Origin: Chenopodium formosanum | Taxonomy: Eukaryota > Streptophyta > Magnoliopsida > Caryophyllales > Amaranthaceae | DNA length: 64,000 nt | Reading direction: 5' to 3' | Assembly: GCA_024500155.1 (NCBI GenBank) | Contig: CM044874.1 | Location: 45,296,384-45,360,383, forward strand | In this document: positions 1-11,441 of the stretch, piece by piece | Layout: each line of letters begins with the position of its first letter | Numbering within the stretch: the stretch's first letter is position 1 | Program-made: the position numbers and the translations under genes | Notes under the pieces: generated by a model | The model's database searches: none | Told to the model about the DNA's origin: nothing | Seen by the model: the letters and a program-made list of their open reading frames with translations, nothing else

Positions 1-167
1 CATATGCATAAAAAAGATCTCATTGGAAAGACCATCCGTAATGAGTTAAAAACATAGGATTTTACACGTAGGAAATTTGAGAAATATCTTTCACAACTAG
101 GACTGAAATAACACCGCGCGAAACTGGAAAATTTTATCGAGCACAGAAAGCTGGTGAGGCATGTGGG

Positions 168-290
168 AAGTAGCGTCAGGGGCCAGAGCTTGGCACCAGT
201 ATTTTAGTTGTAGAGCCAGACGCCAGTATTGGCGCCAGGCGCTACAGTTAAAAGCTGGCGCCAGTCTCTTTTTGCTGGCGCCAATTTCTC
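168..290. repeat. GGCGCC palindrome cluster A1
   Basis: Dense degenerate copies of the palindrome TGGCGCCA, with related GGCGCT, spaced some 10-30 bp apart. The same cluster sits at the same leader position in D (49265-49385). Confidence 0.8.
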
Positions 291-924
291 CCAATACCGA
301 GCCAGAAATATGCGTTCTAATTTCGACCGGTTTTTCGTATTGTTTGCTCGATCCTACTTCCTGATTGAATTTTTTTCTCACTTTTCTGAAACCCATATGT
401 GTTCTACATATGGACATAACCCTCTGGGAATTCATGCTCCATCTACCCGATTGAACGCTCCGTGCAACAAAGGGTACATCCGAGATGTTGAATTCACCAA
501 ACCATGGAAGCGAGTTTTTTTCTAAAATTCGCGGTGTCCCATCCACTCGCGCCAACCCTTCACGGTTAGGCTTCCGCGCGGTGCATTCGAACAAATAATT
601 TGGACCCTCTATTGACTAAACCATATCCCGAACTTTAGAGAACTAGAGCCATGGTTAGGTTGCAAACGCATTGCATCATATTGTGCCTACTTGACTAATT
701 GTGCATTATTTGTTGTGCATATATATTCTATGTTTCTCTTAACCGTTTGTTGACTTGTGTTGAGACTAAATAAATTAATGACTTAAAGAACTTTGCCTAA
801 TTAATTAAATAATTAATTAATTTGAGTTAATAAAGTCTAATATTTTAATCTGAATTGACCTAGTACGACTTTAGGCATACCCCGATTAACTAATAACACC
901 GAAAACAGTCCCAGATCGAAGCTT

Positions 925-1035
925 TAATATTGGCGCCAAGGTCTGAGCTGTAGCGCCTCATTATGGAGTGTAGCGCCTCACGATAGCTATGTCGTCTGGC
1001 GCCAAGCTTCACAGTGCGACGCCAGTCCTGTCGCT
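925..1035. repeat. GGCGCC palindrome cluster A2
   Basis: Second leader cluster, with repeated GGCGCCA and TAGCGCCTCA units. D has no matching cluster at this point, so gain or loss differs between related copies. Confidence 0.7.
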
Positions 1036-1585
1036 GGGCCGACAGTTCGGATTATTGGTCGAGTCATCACCTAGAGTCTAATTAATCAGTTTTCTATTTA
1101 ATTCGGTTAAATTTTTGCTGTCAATAGTATTTATTTGAGTCAATGATCGAGTTTAGGCACTAAGTCCCATGGTCTTACACAAGAGTCCAAGCATGTCATT
1201 TACACTCAACGCACACACCAATATACATACTTTGACCTTGTTTAAGAGAGTCTTGTGTGCGCGTTTTTCTGTCATTTTTTTTAGGGGGGTAAGTCGGATA
1301 TTAATCCTCCAATATAAAAAACTATACTTAGTTCCCTAAAAATATGTACTCCCTAAAAATATGTACGTTATTTTTGCCAAAAATATGCACCCTTTTCCTT
1401 TTTTTTTTCTTCCTTAAAATAAACCGTAAAGTCAAGTTGATTCGAGTCGAGTAATTAAAACGCAAAATGGTTTAATTTACAGCGCGTGGTCAAGAAAGGA
1501 AGGACGGTTAATCAAAGACAACCTCTTCGTATAAGTCCCACTTTTCGATAAACCCATAGCTCGTAAGAGGAAAGCTAAGACCATA

Positions 1586-3979
1586 ATGGAAACACAAGAA
1601 GAGGTCAATGATCTTAAAAACCAACTGGCTACCGTGACTGAGACACTGAAGCTTCTCGCACTCAAGATTGATGATCCCGTGAAGCAACAACAGATGGACC
1701 TCATGCAAGAGAGTTTAAGCAAGTTGTCTAGTGACTACAAGTTTCAAGAGCTTACATCACAAGGGGTCTCGATGGACAAAGAGCTTCTTCCGCAGAAGTT
1801 CAACGCCAACGACATCCCAAAATTCAGAGCAATTGACAACCCTTACTTTCATTTAAGAGCATTTGAAACAATCATGAGTATCAAGGGTATTGATAAGAAG
1901 GTCTTCCCTTCTCTGTTCTCACTATCTCTCGAGACCGTTTGCCAACAATGGTTCTTTTCTCTCGAGAAAGAAAAGACCTCTACTTGGGAGTCTATAGCAA
2001 ACACTTTCGATGATAGGTACAAGTGCAACATTTAAGTCGAAACTGACCATAGGGAACTTGAAATCCTCAAGCAAAAAGAGAATGAAGGCTTCACCTCTTT
2101 CTTTAACAAATGGAGGGAAACCTCAGCAAAAATGATTGAGGTGCCAAGTGAAAAAGAGTCTGTGAGACTGTTCATCAAATATCTCCAAGAAAAATATTCC
2201 AAGCATCTCAAATACCAAAATAATCTCCATACCTTTAAAGCCGTTTATGACATTGGGATCAATATTGAAGATGACTTGGCTAAGTTAAAAGCTGCCAACA
2301 ATAACTCCAACAGTGGCTGGAAAGGAAAGAAGAACGACAGTCCTTCTTCTTTAAAAACCGCCCACTCAAACAATGTTTGCACCTTTAATTTAGGAGAAGT
2401 CCTTTCCATGAACAATCAAGGACAGAAGAAACCATTTAGGAGGAACTTCACTCCTATTGGTATGAGTTATGACACCGCATTTGATCGATTAAATGCAAAA
2501 GGTCTTATAACTCCTATTGGACCATTTGGGGACCCACTTGTTAAGAAGAGGTTGGTTAATTGGAACCCCAATGCACACTGCAAGTATCACCAAGGTAGGG
2601 GCCATCTCACTGAAAACTGTTGGAAGCTTAAGGAAGCTATCCAAGACCTAATCGACAACAACAAGTTGTCGTTGCCCCCTGCCAGTAAGAAGCCAAGTAT
2701 TGACAATGCACCTCTTGCTCATACCCTCGCTAACTCTGATGAGGAAAATGAGGTTGACCCCTCATCTCTCATTAGACCTGTCAAAGAAGGCAGAGTTAGT
2801 GAGCCGTGTAATAGGCGACCCTTTTGCGCGGTTCGGGGGGCACTTGAGTCAGCCGCCGGCGCCCGACTGCGTCTTGACCCCTATCCAATTTTTGGGCCAA
2901 TTCCCTCTTCGTATTACCAAAAAATGAGATTCTTGCCGAATCCGAGTTTGCTGCTCCAACCATTACCAAACACGTATATCCTGTAAAAGACACGTGAGGG
3001 TTCTCCACGTGTACTGACTTCCTTCTTTTTTTTTAATAAAACAGGCACCGTCCACGAGCCAACGGAAACTGTTAACATTATCTTTGTTTTTCTCGATGCT
3101 TTGAATAGCTATCCGGATAGCAGAAGTGCAATCATTTGCGAAAGCAAAGAAGAGGAAATCTTTTTTGATGTCAAGGATAGCCTTCCAGAACCGGCAAATA
3201 AGGAAGATATACAATTGCTCACACTGTCTATGAGGGAGGTATCGCAGCTACTACGCGAAGCTCTCAAAGCTATGAACGAACTCCATAAGAAATATGATGA
3301 GCTTCCACTTCCGAAAGATGAACCTAAAAGAGAATTCACACCAGTAGGAATGACTTATAAGGCAAAGCATTTTCCCTTACAAGTCACTGAAAAACCCAAG
3401 AAGAGCAATAGAACTTACACTCCAATTGGGATTCCATATGCACAAATGTTCGAAATGCTCTCCGAGGGTGGCGAGTTCAAACCTCTCGAACCGAGACCAT
3501 TCGAATCATTGAAAAGGACAGACAAATGTTATTGTCAGTTTCATCAATCAGGGGGTCACACTATAGAAAACTGTTTCAAATTCAAGGATTTGGTACAGAA
3601 AATGATTGATGAAAAGAAACTAGTCTAAGTTCAACAAAAAGAGGATGCAACCATTAACGGAGTTTGGGACAGTGATGAAGAAGATGTCTATCTAAAGGAC
3701 GTAGTAGGACCTACACCTTCTGTGTCATATACCACAGATGACATTTGGGGTGAAGAAGACTCATCAATAGATATCCTCACAAGATCTGAGAGAATGCAAC
3801 CTCCCGTTTCAACACAACCTATGCCAACCACACAACAAGTTCCGATACCTATCATTGAAGACAATGATATTGTTAAGCAGTTTAAGAAGACAAAAGTTGA
3901 GATGAATGTATGGAAAAATCTGGCAAGATCTCGAGAACATAGGTTGGCTGTAATGAATGCCTTGGACAAAAAGGGATAG
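1586..3979 (+). pseudogene. gag: Element A gag (decayed, with internal module duplication)
   Basis: Capsid-type gag in one frame from the ATG at 1586. The N-terminal third matches the D and B gags, including a helical domain with an LxxxCxQWxFSL signature. A knuckle CX2HX4HX4C lies at about 2578-2620, and a second at about 3527-3570. Each follows a TPIGMxY-type motif (about 2450, 3335, 3410), so the C-terminal half looks like a duplicated module absent from D and B. In-frame stops lie at 2033-2035, 2984-2986 and 3626-3628, and the frame is lost near 3970. The stretch 2795-3040 has odd composition and may be an insertion or a small intron (GTAAAA near 2982, AATAAAACAG ending 3044); this is unproven. 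Confidence 0.85.
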
Positions 3980-5835
3980 ACTCTGACACTACTCCTGAGG
4001 GACTAGCCAACTTCCTCACAAGTGACCTTCCTAGTCCGATTAATTTTATCACCTTTTCTGACAAAGATTTACCCCCAGAAGGTGACAAACATTACAAGGC
4101 ATTAAACCTCACAATAATTTGCAAGAGGATGAATGTTCCTATGACTCTTGTAGACAATGGATCGGCTATCAATGTTTGTCCACTTAGAACTGCGAGGATG
4201 CTTGGCATAAGGGACGAAGATTTAACTCCGTCCACACAAGGAATAAGGGCCTACGATAACACTCGTCGTCAAGCTCTCGGCAAAATTACCCTAAATGTAA
4301 CGGCAGGAGCAATAGAACATACCACTACTTTCCAAGTAGTAGACATCAAAGCTTCATTCAACTTATTGCTGGGACGCCCTTGGCTTCATGATCTAAAGGC
4401 TGTCCTTTCATCCCTCCACCAACAAGTAAAAGCTATAGTTGGGGGAATTTCAATCACCATAGATGCTTCGCCTATGAGAATCAAATCCATAGAGAATCCA
4501 ATTATTAATGTGGAGCACGACGAGGATGATGAAGATTTATGGGGCTTTAACGAAGAAGTCTCTTTAATCCAGGAGGATGAAAGGACCTCTCTTTTCCATG
4601 ACCCCCATTCCAACATGATTGTCAACGCCATGCTGAAGAAACAAGGACACTTTCCTGGGATGACCTTAGGAAAGAAGAAAGAAATGGCAAAACCGCTGGA
4701 TTCACCTGGCCTCCCTAAGTTAGACACTTTCAGACTTGGTTTCGAACCGACTCGGAAAGATCTCAAGCGAGCCCAGGAAAAGTCAAAAGCACGTAGGGAC
4801 GCTCGCATTCAAAAGAAAGCAATTCCAATGGATCAGTACCCTCTTACGCTTAATGGTCAGTTCATAAAAGAAGGAGAGGACTATCCATGCCATGAATTTC
4901 CCGAGCCATTTTTTGTAAACGACATACGACAACTGGGATTCGAGATTTTCTTGGATTGCTACTTCACTGATGAAATCCCAACTCCCGTCCACAAGGAGAA
5001 AGCACCCCCATGCTTTGACTTTAACGTCATGGGATTACTGTTCGGGCAAGAAAAGAATGAGCCAACTTATAAAGAAGATAACTCCTCGCTCATTCAAACA
5101 GTCCTACAAAGTGAAAGCTTTAATCCCACGAAGCTAATTACTCCAGCTGAAGGATCACTACAAGGGTGGCGCAAGACTATCAAGGTGACTACTCCAAGCA
5201 GAAGAAAGATATCCATCACGACAGGACAAGGACCGATGTTTGAAGAGTCGTTTGAGTCTGAGTCTGAGTCGGAGTCTCTCCCTCTAGAGTTTTCTAAGTC
5301 TTTAGTAGTAACACCTCCCCCTCTTATTTCTTCTCCTAGGATAGTTAGTGATCCAGTCCCTGAGGACATATCACTCTTTGATGTAATGATCTCAGAGTAT
5401 AATAATATTTCTCATTCTCCTTACCTCTCGTGTTTTTCTTTAACCCAAGATGACGAGCATTGCTTAACTAACAATGAAAAAGATAAAGAGATTATTAAAG
5501 CAATGGAAACACTAAAAAAGAAAACACCGATAATTGAAGAAACTAAAACAGTTGATATCTCAAATGATTCAACTCATAAAAGAGAAGTTAAAATCGGATT
5601 AACATTGAATAAACAAGAAAGAACCGATTTAATTAACTTATTTACAGAATTTATCGATGTATTTGATTGGTCATATGAAGATATGCCAGGCATTAATAGA
5701 GAAATAGCTCAACACACTATACCACTAATTCCAGGAATGAAACCTGTAAAACAAAAGTTACGTCGAAGGAAACCTGACGTAGCACTTAAAATAAAAGAAG
5801 AAGTTCAAAAACAGATAACTGCAGGCTTCATCTAG
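3980..5835 (+). pseudogene. Element A pol, protease and linker region
   Basis: The open frame runs from the frameshift near 3970 to a TAG at 5833-5835. Aspartic protease core: LVDNGS at about 4147-4164, followed by NVCP, then a LLLGRPWLH motif near 4365. D-N-G-S in place of D-T/S-G is usual for the Tat lineage. A long acidic/serine linker with short repeats (SESESES near 5255) follows, then the start of RT (PVKQKLRRRKPD near 5745). The frame differs from gag, but because gag is open nearly to the join I read this as a mutation, not programmed frameshifting. Confidence 0.85.
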
Positions 5836-7553
5836 GTATCCAAATACCCCGAATGGGTCGCCAACGTCGTCCCAGTTCGGAAGAAAAACGGAAGGGTAAG
5901 GATGTGTGTCGACTATCGAGATCTAAATAAGGCAAGTCCAAAGGACGACTTCCCTTTGCCACACATCGATATTCTGGTAGATAACACGACAAATCACGCG
6001 CTTCTTTCATTTATGGATGGATACGCAAGTTACAACCAGATTCTCATGGCAGAAGAAGACATGGAGAAAACAACCTTTATAACGCCATGGGGCACTTACT
6101 GCTACACGGTAATGCCATTCGGGTTGAAAAACGCGGGTGCTACTTACTAACGTGCAGAAACTGCCTTACTCCATGACATGATGCACAAAGAAGTCGGAGT
6201 ATATGTCGACGACATGATTGTAAAATCAAAAGACCGTCCAGGCCATCAAGTAGCCTTAAGGAAATTTTTTGAAAGGCTAAGAAAATATAGTATGAGGTTG
6301 AATCCATCTAAGTGTGCTTTTAGAGTCACCTCAGGCAAGCTTTTGGGTTACGTCATAAGCTCTAGAGGAATAGAGGTAGACCCAACCAAGATCAAAGTAA
6401 TCATGTCCATGCCACCGCCCAAGACTGAGAAACAGATTCGAGGATTTATTGGCCGGTTGCAATACATAAGTAGGTTCATATCAAAACTGACGACGATATG
6501 TGAACCAATCTTCAAAAAAAACTCAAGAATAATGTTCCAATAATATGGGATGACGAGTGTCAAAAAGCCTTTGAAAAGATCAAAGCCTATCTCGCAAATC
6601 CTCCCGTATTAGCACCAGCGCTCCCCGGAATACCTCTTAGGTTATATTTGACGGTTACTAAAGAGACAATGGGAGTTATGCTAGCACAAGAAATAGAAGG
6701 CAAAGAGAGCACAATTTACTACCTAAGCAAGAAGATGCTCGAATACGAAGCACGCTATACACCGCTCGAGAAGTTGTGTCTCGCCTTGGTGTGGGCCACA
6801 ACTAAGTTAAGACATTACATGCTGGTGCATACCGTCTTTGTAGTCTCCCGATTAGATCCACTCAAGTACCTATTCGAGAAATCTACACTCAATGGACGCA
6901 TATCAAGATGGATAGTCAATCTAGCCCAGTTTGATGTGAGATTCATGCCACAAAAAGCTATCAAAGGATCCGTGGTGTCAGACTTTCTAGCAGATTTTCC
7001 AATAGAAGACTCGACGCCAATACAAGACAATGAATTTCCAGATGAAGACCTAATGGTTACTGAAGATGATACTTGGACCTTGTATTTCGACGGAGCCTCA
7101 AACCAAAAAGGATGTGGCGTTGGAGTACTACTAGTATCACCTAAAGAGGAGCATGTTCCAATCTCCATAAAGCTTGATTTCGACGTTACCAACAATGTTG
7201 CTGAATATGAAGCATGCGTGGTAGGCCTTGAAACAGCTTTGGCATTGGGAGTAAAAAAGTTAAGGATATTCGGAGACTCTTCTTTGATCATCAATCAGAT
7301 ATCTAAGAGGTGGAAAGTAAGGAGCGAAAGTCTAGCCCCTTACCAAACCTATCTGGAAACTCTTACCGATCAGTTAGAAAAGGTAGAATACACATATCTA
7401 CCTAGAGAGGAAAATCAATTTGATGATGCCTTGGCAAGATTAGCCTCAATGGTTAGGATTCCCACGGAATTCGAGCAAATGCCTCTAACTATTGAAAAAA
7501 GGCACAAACCAGCATACATCCAGGCCATAGAAGACGACGAAGTAGTCCAAGGC
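5836..7553 (+). pseudogene. Element A reverse transcriptase plus two RNase H domains
   Basis: RT motifs in order: VRKKNGRVRMCVDYRDLN (about 5878), the FMDGYASYNQ palm aspartate (about 6010), VMPFGLKNA (about 6110), YVDD (about 6202). The RT-linked RNase H follows (about 6640-6990). A second RNase H spans about 7065-7450, with LYFDGAS, AEYEA and GDSSLI carrying the expected acidic residues. The second RNase H is a Tat-lineage hallmark. Breaks: TAA at 6148-6150 and a frameshift in an A-run near 6515. Confidence 0.9.
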
Positions 7554-7657
7554 GAAGAAGAAGAAGAAGAAGAAGAAGAAGAAGAAGAAGAAGAAGAAGA
7601 AGAAGAAGAAGAAGAAGAAGAAGAAGAAGAAGAAGAAGAAGAAGAAGAAGAAGAAGA
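7554..7657 (+). repeat. (GAA)n microsatellite inside pol
   Basis: About 104 bp of pure GAA repeat coding an uninterrupted run of glutamates between the second RNase H and the integrase zinc-binding domain, in frame with both sides. It explains the Phe-only and Ser-only ORFs on the other strand, which are not genes. Confidence 0.97.
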
Positions 7658-8910
7658 CCCGTGGTACACGGACATACTCAATTATGTCACCAATGGAGAA
7701 TACCCTCCTCATGCTGACAAAAGAGCAAAACGAGCATTAAGGCTTTTAGCTTCCCAATATGTACTCTTAGACAACGAGCTACATAAAAGGGTACGTAAGG
7801 GTCGAGCTCTCTTATGTGTAGGAAAGAAAGATGCACAAAGAGCGATGAGGATAATCCACGAAGGAATCTGTGGAACACATATAAATGGCAAAATGTTAGT
7901 CCAGAAAATAATGCGAGAAAATATTATTGGACTACGATGAATAGGGATTTCCATCAATACGTAAAAAGATGCCCTAAATGCCAAATTTATGCCAATTTAC
8001 AACATGTTCCTCCATCTTTGCTCTACACCTACACATCATCATGGACATTCTCTACATGGGGAATTGACATCATTGGCAAAATCACTCCCCCAGGAACAGG
8101 AGGTCATGAATATATCCTAGTAGCAATCGATTACTTCACAAAGTGGGTCAAAGCGCAATCATACGCTAAACTCATTTCAAAACATGTAGCACTCTTTGTC
8201 GAGAGAAATAATATTTGTTGATACGGAGTCCCACATGAAATGATAAGTGACAATGGAATTCACTTTCAGGCCGAATGTGAAGAATTGCTACAAAAATACG
8301 GCATTCAACATCATCATTCTTCCCCTTACAGACCTCAAGCAAATTAAATGGAGCAGTCGAGGCAGCTAATAAAAATTTAAAAACTATCATCGAAAAAATG
8401 ACGGTGAATTATAAGGATTGGCCTGACAAACTTCACTTCGCATTGTGGGGTTACCGCACGTCAATCCGTACATCAACAGGAAATACGCCATTTTCCTTCG
8501 TATATGGAATGGATGTCGTACAACCTGTCGAACTAGAAATACCACCTCTACACATTGCGTTAGAGAGTAAACTCGATGAAGTTGAATGGACTAGGGCAAG
8601 GTATGAAGAATTGATTCTACTCGATGAGAAACGACTAGAAGCTCTACATCACACTCAGTGTTACCAAACTCGTATGGCTAGGCATTTTAATAAGAAGGTC
8701 AAGACAAGAAATATTAAAATAGGAGACTTGGTGTTAAAAGCACTAAGGAAAAATGTTTTAGATCCAAGGGGTAAATTTAGACCTAATTGGTCTGGCCCCT
8801 ACATTATCAAAACAATCCTGTCAGGAGGTGCAGCAAAATTAACTGATATGGATGGCTATGAATTCTCAAACATGACAAATCTTGACCAACTTAAGAAATA
8901 CTACCCATAA
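7658..8910 (+). pseudogene. Element A integrase
   Basis: Zinc-binding HHCC domain (H residues near 7855-7880, CPKC near 7970), then a DDE core with aspartates near 8064 (GIDIIG) and 8247 (SDNG) and a glutamate near 8360. The C-terminal domain ends with a GPYII-type segment (8790) and QLKKYYP just before the stop at 8908-8910. No chromodomain, which fits Tat and argues against a chromovirus. Breaks: frameshift near 7925, TGA at 8219-8221, and a 5-bp insertion near 8345. Confidence 0.9.
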
Positions 8911-9438
8911 TTACTTGAGTAGGATACTCAAGAGAGCTACGTTCGGCCTGATTACTTAAGAAAGGATACGTAGGCAACCCATTACGGGTGCGGCCACTTT
9001 ATTTTTTCGACATCTCTGCGTTCCAGAATTAATTAAACATTCCACATAAGATTGGCGAATCATCGGGGTCGTAGAGAAGAACCTGGCGCTAGCCAAAAAT
9101 CATCAGCGTCAGCCAATGAAATTGGCGCCTGGTGCCAGACTTCAATGACAGGCGCCAATTGCCAATAACTGGCGCCAATTTGGAAATAAATTCTGGGCGA
9201 AGTTTGGTATTTTTTCGGAAAATTTTCGACTTCCGTACTCGAAGAATTTCTGGAAAAAGTAATTTTTCGATTTTCATTGTTTTAATAAAATAAATTTAAA
9301 GTAAATAATTTAATTGAAAGCTCAAATTTCATTAATAAAATATAATTACATTATTGATGGAATTTAAATAAAGCTGAAATAAATTAACTTTAAATTTAAA
9401 TAAACTAAGTCTAATAAATTGAAAGTCAAGCAATGCTC
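8911..9438 (+). other. Element A post-pol noncoding region with conserved box
   Basis: About 8932-9000 is nearly the same as 52607-52670 in gag-only element D: GAGCTACGTT, GGCCTGATT, GGATACGTAGGCAACC and GGTGCG in order. It is not coding in either place. A palindrome cluster of TGGCGCCA type follows at 9083-9183, then AT-rich sequence. The antisense gene ends at 9439. Confidence 0.7.
9083..9183. repeat. GGCGCC palindrome cluster A3
   Basis: Several TGGCGCC units within 100 bp, between the post-pol box and the 3' end of the first antisense gene. Confidence 0.75.
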
Positions 9439-10786
9439 CTAATCTTTCTTTTCCTTTCTAGCCCTTTTCCAATTCTTGTCTGCTTCCTCCTCCTCATCCA
9501 TAACTTTAGCTAGTAGGCATCCTTTAGAGGACCTACATTCAATCTTAGAGTAGATAGTCTCCCCTTCATCTAATACTCCAGGTTTCTTTTCCACCCAAGT
9601 CTTTTTATCTCTGGTGTTAGCTTTCCTTTTTCCTTTATCTTTGGTAGCACCTTTCTTCCTAGGCATTGCAGGTGTTTTGAATTCAATTCTTGCACCTAGA
9701 CGTTCCTCGGCAGGAATCACCCTGTCACCCAGACGACTCTTTACATCAGTTCTACCCTGATCTTTCTTCGAATCCTTCGAAGGTTTCTTCAGCAACCACT
9801 TCTTTACATCATTGGGCAAAGAAGGAGGAACATTTTGGGTAATCACTTCCCATAAAGGTCTAGCGCTCCAGTAAGCATCAAATCTGTCTACTTCTTGAGA
9901 TACAGGGTACTCATAGGGAGGACGAAGATCCCCGGAAGGAATATTCTGAAGCAAGCCGTATTGTCTTTTTACCCTGCAGGGGTAATAATAAGTCACACGA
10001 GACAAGCTTGGAAGGCGGCAGAAAGGTTGCTTGTTAACGCCAACCATCCTTTCTATTTTCCACCATGGGACGACCCACTTGATGGCAAAATCACGAGATT
10101 CGAAGACTTTTCTCCACCCATGGCGCCCAATTTTAGGGATGCGTTTCTTCCTTCGCACGAAGCAATTGGGAGTATACTTCTCAATATCGTCCGGAGGGCT
10201 AATTAGTCCTAGCCTTTCCATTAGCCACATCTGTAAAGAAAAATTGCAATGCAAATAAATTATTATTACAATACAAAAATATACTTTTTGATTTCTGTAA
10301 TTAAAAATATTATTTTTCTACCTATAATAAAATTGGAGAGCCGCGAAAAGGTGCTTTTGGGTCCCTTTTCAGTTCATCAAGAGCAATCATAGTCTCTCCA
10401 ACTATCAATGGCATTGGATTTCTCCCTGATTCAATTTATTCTAAAACAGTGGTTATAATTGATTGGCCTTCATTATTTTTACCACTACTAAAAAAAATTG
10501 ATTAAGCATGCAAAATAGGAACGCCCTTCTTCTATATATATGAAAAGATTCAGAAAGAGGTTTATCAAAATAATGGTGTGCAAATTCTTTCAAATTAACT
10601 ATATTGCCATCTACCAATATTCCAAAATTCTAGAGCGGTACGTATGAAATCTAAGTCAAGATCTACCCCTTTGATGCCATAAATTCCCCCCAAGTGAAAT
10701 AAATCTAATTATTTTCTCTCCCTAGCATTAAGAGATCGACACCATTCATGAGTATATTGGGTGAAGGTTTTGGTGACTAAAGACAT
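9439..10786 (-). pseudogene. Antisense extra ORF 1 of element A (two exons, Tat-type)
   Basis: Exon 1 is about 10786-10322 (ATG at 10784-10786, donor GTAGAA at 10316-10321). Exon 2 is 10230-9439 (acceptor TTTACAG at 10231-10237). Exon 2 is open over its full length, reading MWLMERLGLISPP, then a basic region, YYYPCRV, and a Lys/Glu-rich tail. Exon 1 has several stops. The W-rich pattern and the MxLxERLG block resemble ORFs carried by Tat-lineage gypsy elements (possibly the DUF7745-type family; recalled, not searched). Function unknown. It has its own TATA box at 10865-10872 and a palindrome cluster upstream, and ends 530 bp past the pol stop. Confidence 0.6.
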
Positions 10787-10864
10787 GATTATTATTTTTT
10801 TTTTCTAAAGCAAAGAATTATTTTATTCGCTGGAATTATGAGAAGAATCGGCTGGGCAGGGGGC

Positions 10865-10872
10865 TATTTATA
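10865..10872 (-). promoter_or_regulatory. Predicted TATA box of antisense extra ORF 1
   Basis: TATAAATA on the minus strand, 79 bp upstream of the ORF start and just downstream of a palindrome cluster (10910-11020). The same order, cluster then TATA, is seen in the LTRs of A, B and D. Confidence 0.6.
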
Positions 10873-10909
10873 CACAAATTGCGAGAAGTTTTAATCATAA
10901 TGAAATACG

Positions 10910-11020
10910 CCATCAGCGTCAATTGGCGTCAAAATATCGTAATTGGCGTCACACGCTAAGTGTAGCGCCTGGCGCCACGCGCCATTTTGTGGCGCCAGCT
11001 GGCGCCAAGTTGTCACTGCA
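10910..11020. repeat. GGCGCC palindrome cluster A4
   Basis: Roughly six GGCGCC/GGCGTC/GGCGCG units, about 40-150 bp upstream of the antisense TATA box. Confidence 0.8.
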
Positions 11021-11441
11021 GGCGCGCGTGATTAACCTGTGTTTTTATACTAAACTCGAGTCGACTAATGACTTTATGGCTCCGATTATCTTTCCTAAAC
11101 TTCTTTTTTTTACCCTCCTTCTTAATTAATTAAAATAGCTATGATTTTTAATTATATTATTCTTTTTTTGGACTTTATTCAAATTCCAAACACCCGACAT
11201 TTTATTTGTTTTTTTTCCTATTTATTTTTTCTTTTGGGGGAGAGAGTCGGATACCCTCCATCAATAATAAAAATGACGGAATTTTTGTGCAAAATTGTCA
11301 CACTTCTCTTGCACACATAAAGATACACATAAAATAAATAAATAAACTCATAAAAGCATAAATATACAAAATGTGTCTATAAATAATGAGTCTAAGGCAA
11401 AGTTCTATGAAAAGTTAAAATAAAATATACACAGGAACAAA
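11021..11441. other. Spacer between the two antisense genes
   Basis: AT-rich, with poly-pyrimidine runs and a GGGGGAGAGAGTCGGATACCCTCC block near 11235 similar to the GGGGGGTAAGTCGGATATTAATCC block in the leader at about 1283. No ORF I would support. Confidence 0.5.

Larger units (their letters stand above)
1..1585 (+). other. Element A 5' untranslated leader
   Basis: No credible coding. It aligns with D (about 49095-50616): the same start, the same palindrome cluster, and the same 90 bp just before gag (about 1486-1585 here, 50520-50616 in D, with a weaker match at 57068 in B). Two clusters of TGGCGCCA-type palindromes lie at about 168-290 and 925-1035. The short ORFs over these clusters are compositional artefacts. 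Confidence 0.75.

Noticed and set aside
168..290. CRISPR-like array of short repeats
   Set aside because: Plant nuclear DNA, degenerate palindromes with irregular spacing, no cas genes.
97..594. 165-codon minus-strand ORF in the leader of A, and its match at 49191-49649 in D
   Set aside because: It spans a GGCGCC cluster; conservation reflects homologous leaders, there is no family match, and codon usage follows the repeat.
5835..6150. Programmed stop-codon read-through in pol of A
   Set aside because: There are many unrelated stops and frameshifts throughout the element; general decay is the simpler reading.
7415..7712. Minus-strand ORFs of poly-Ser and poly-Phe
   Set aside because: They are the GAA microsatellite read in other frames.
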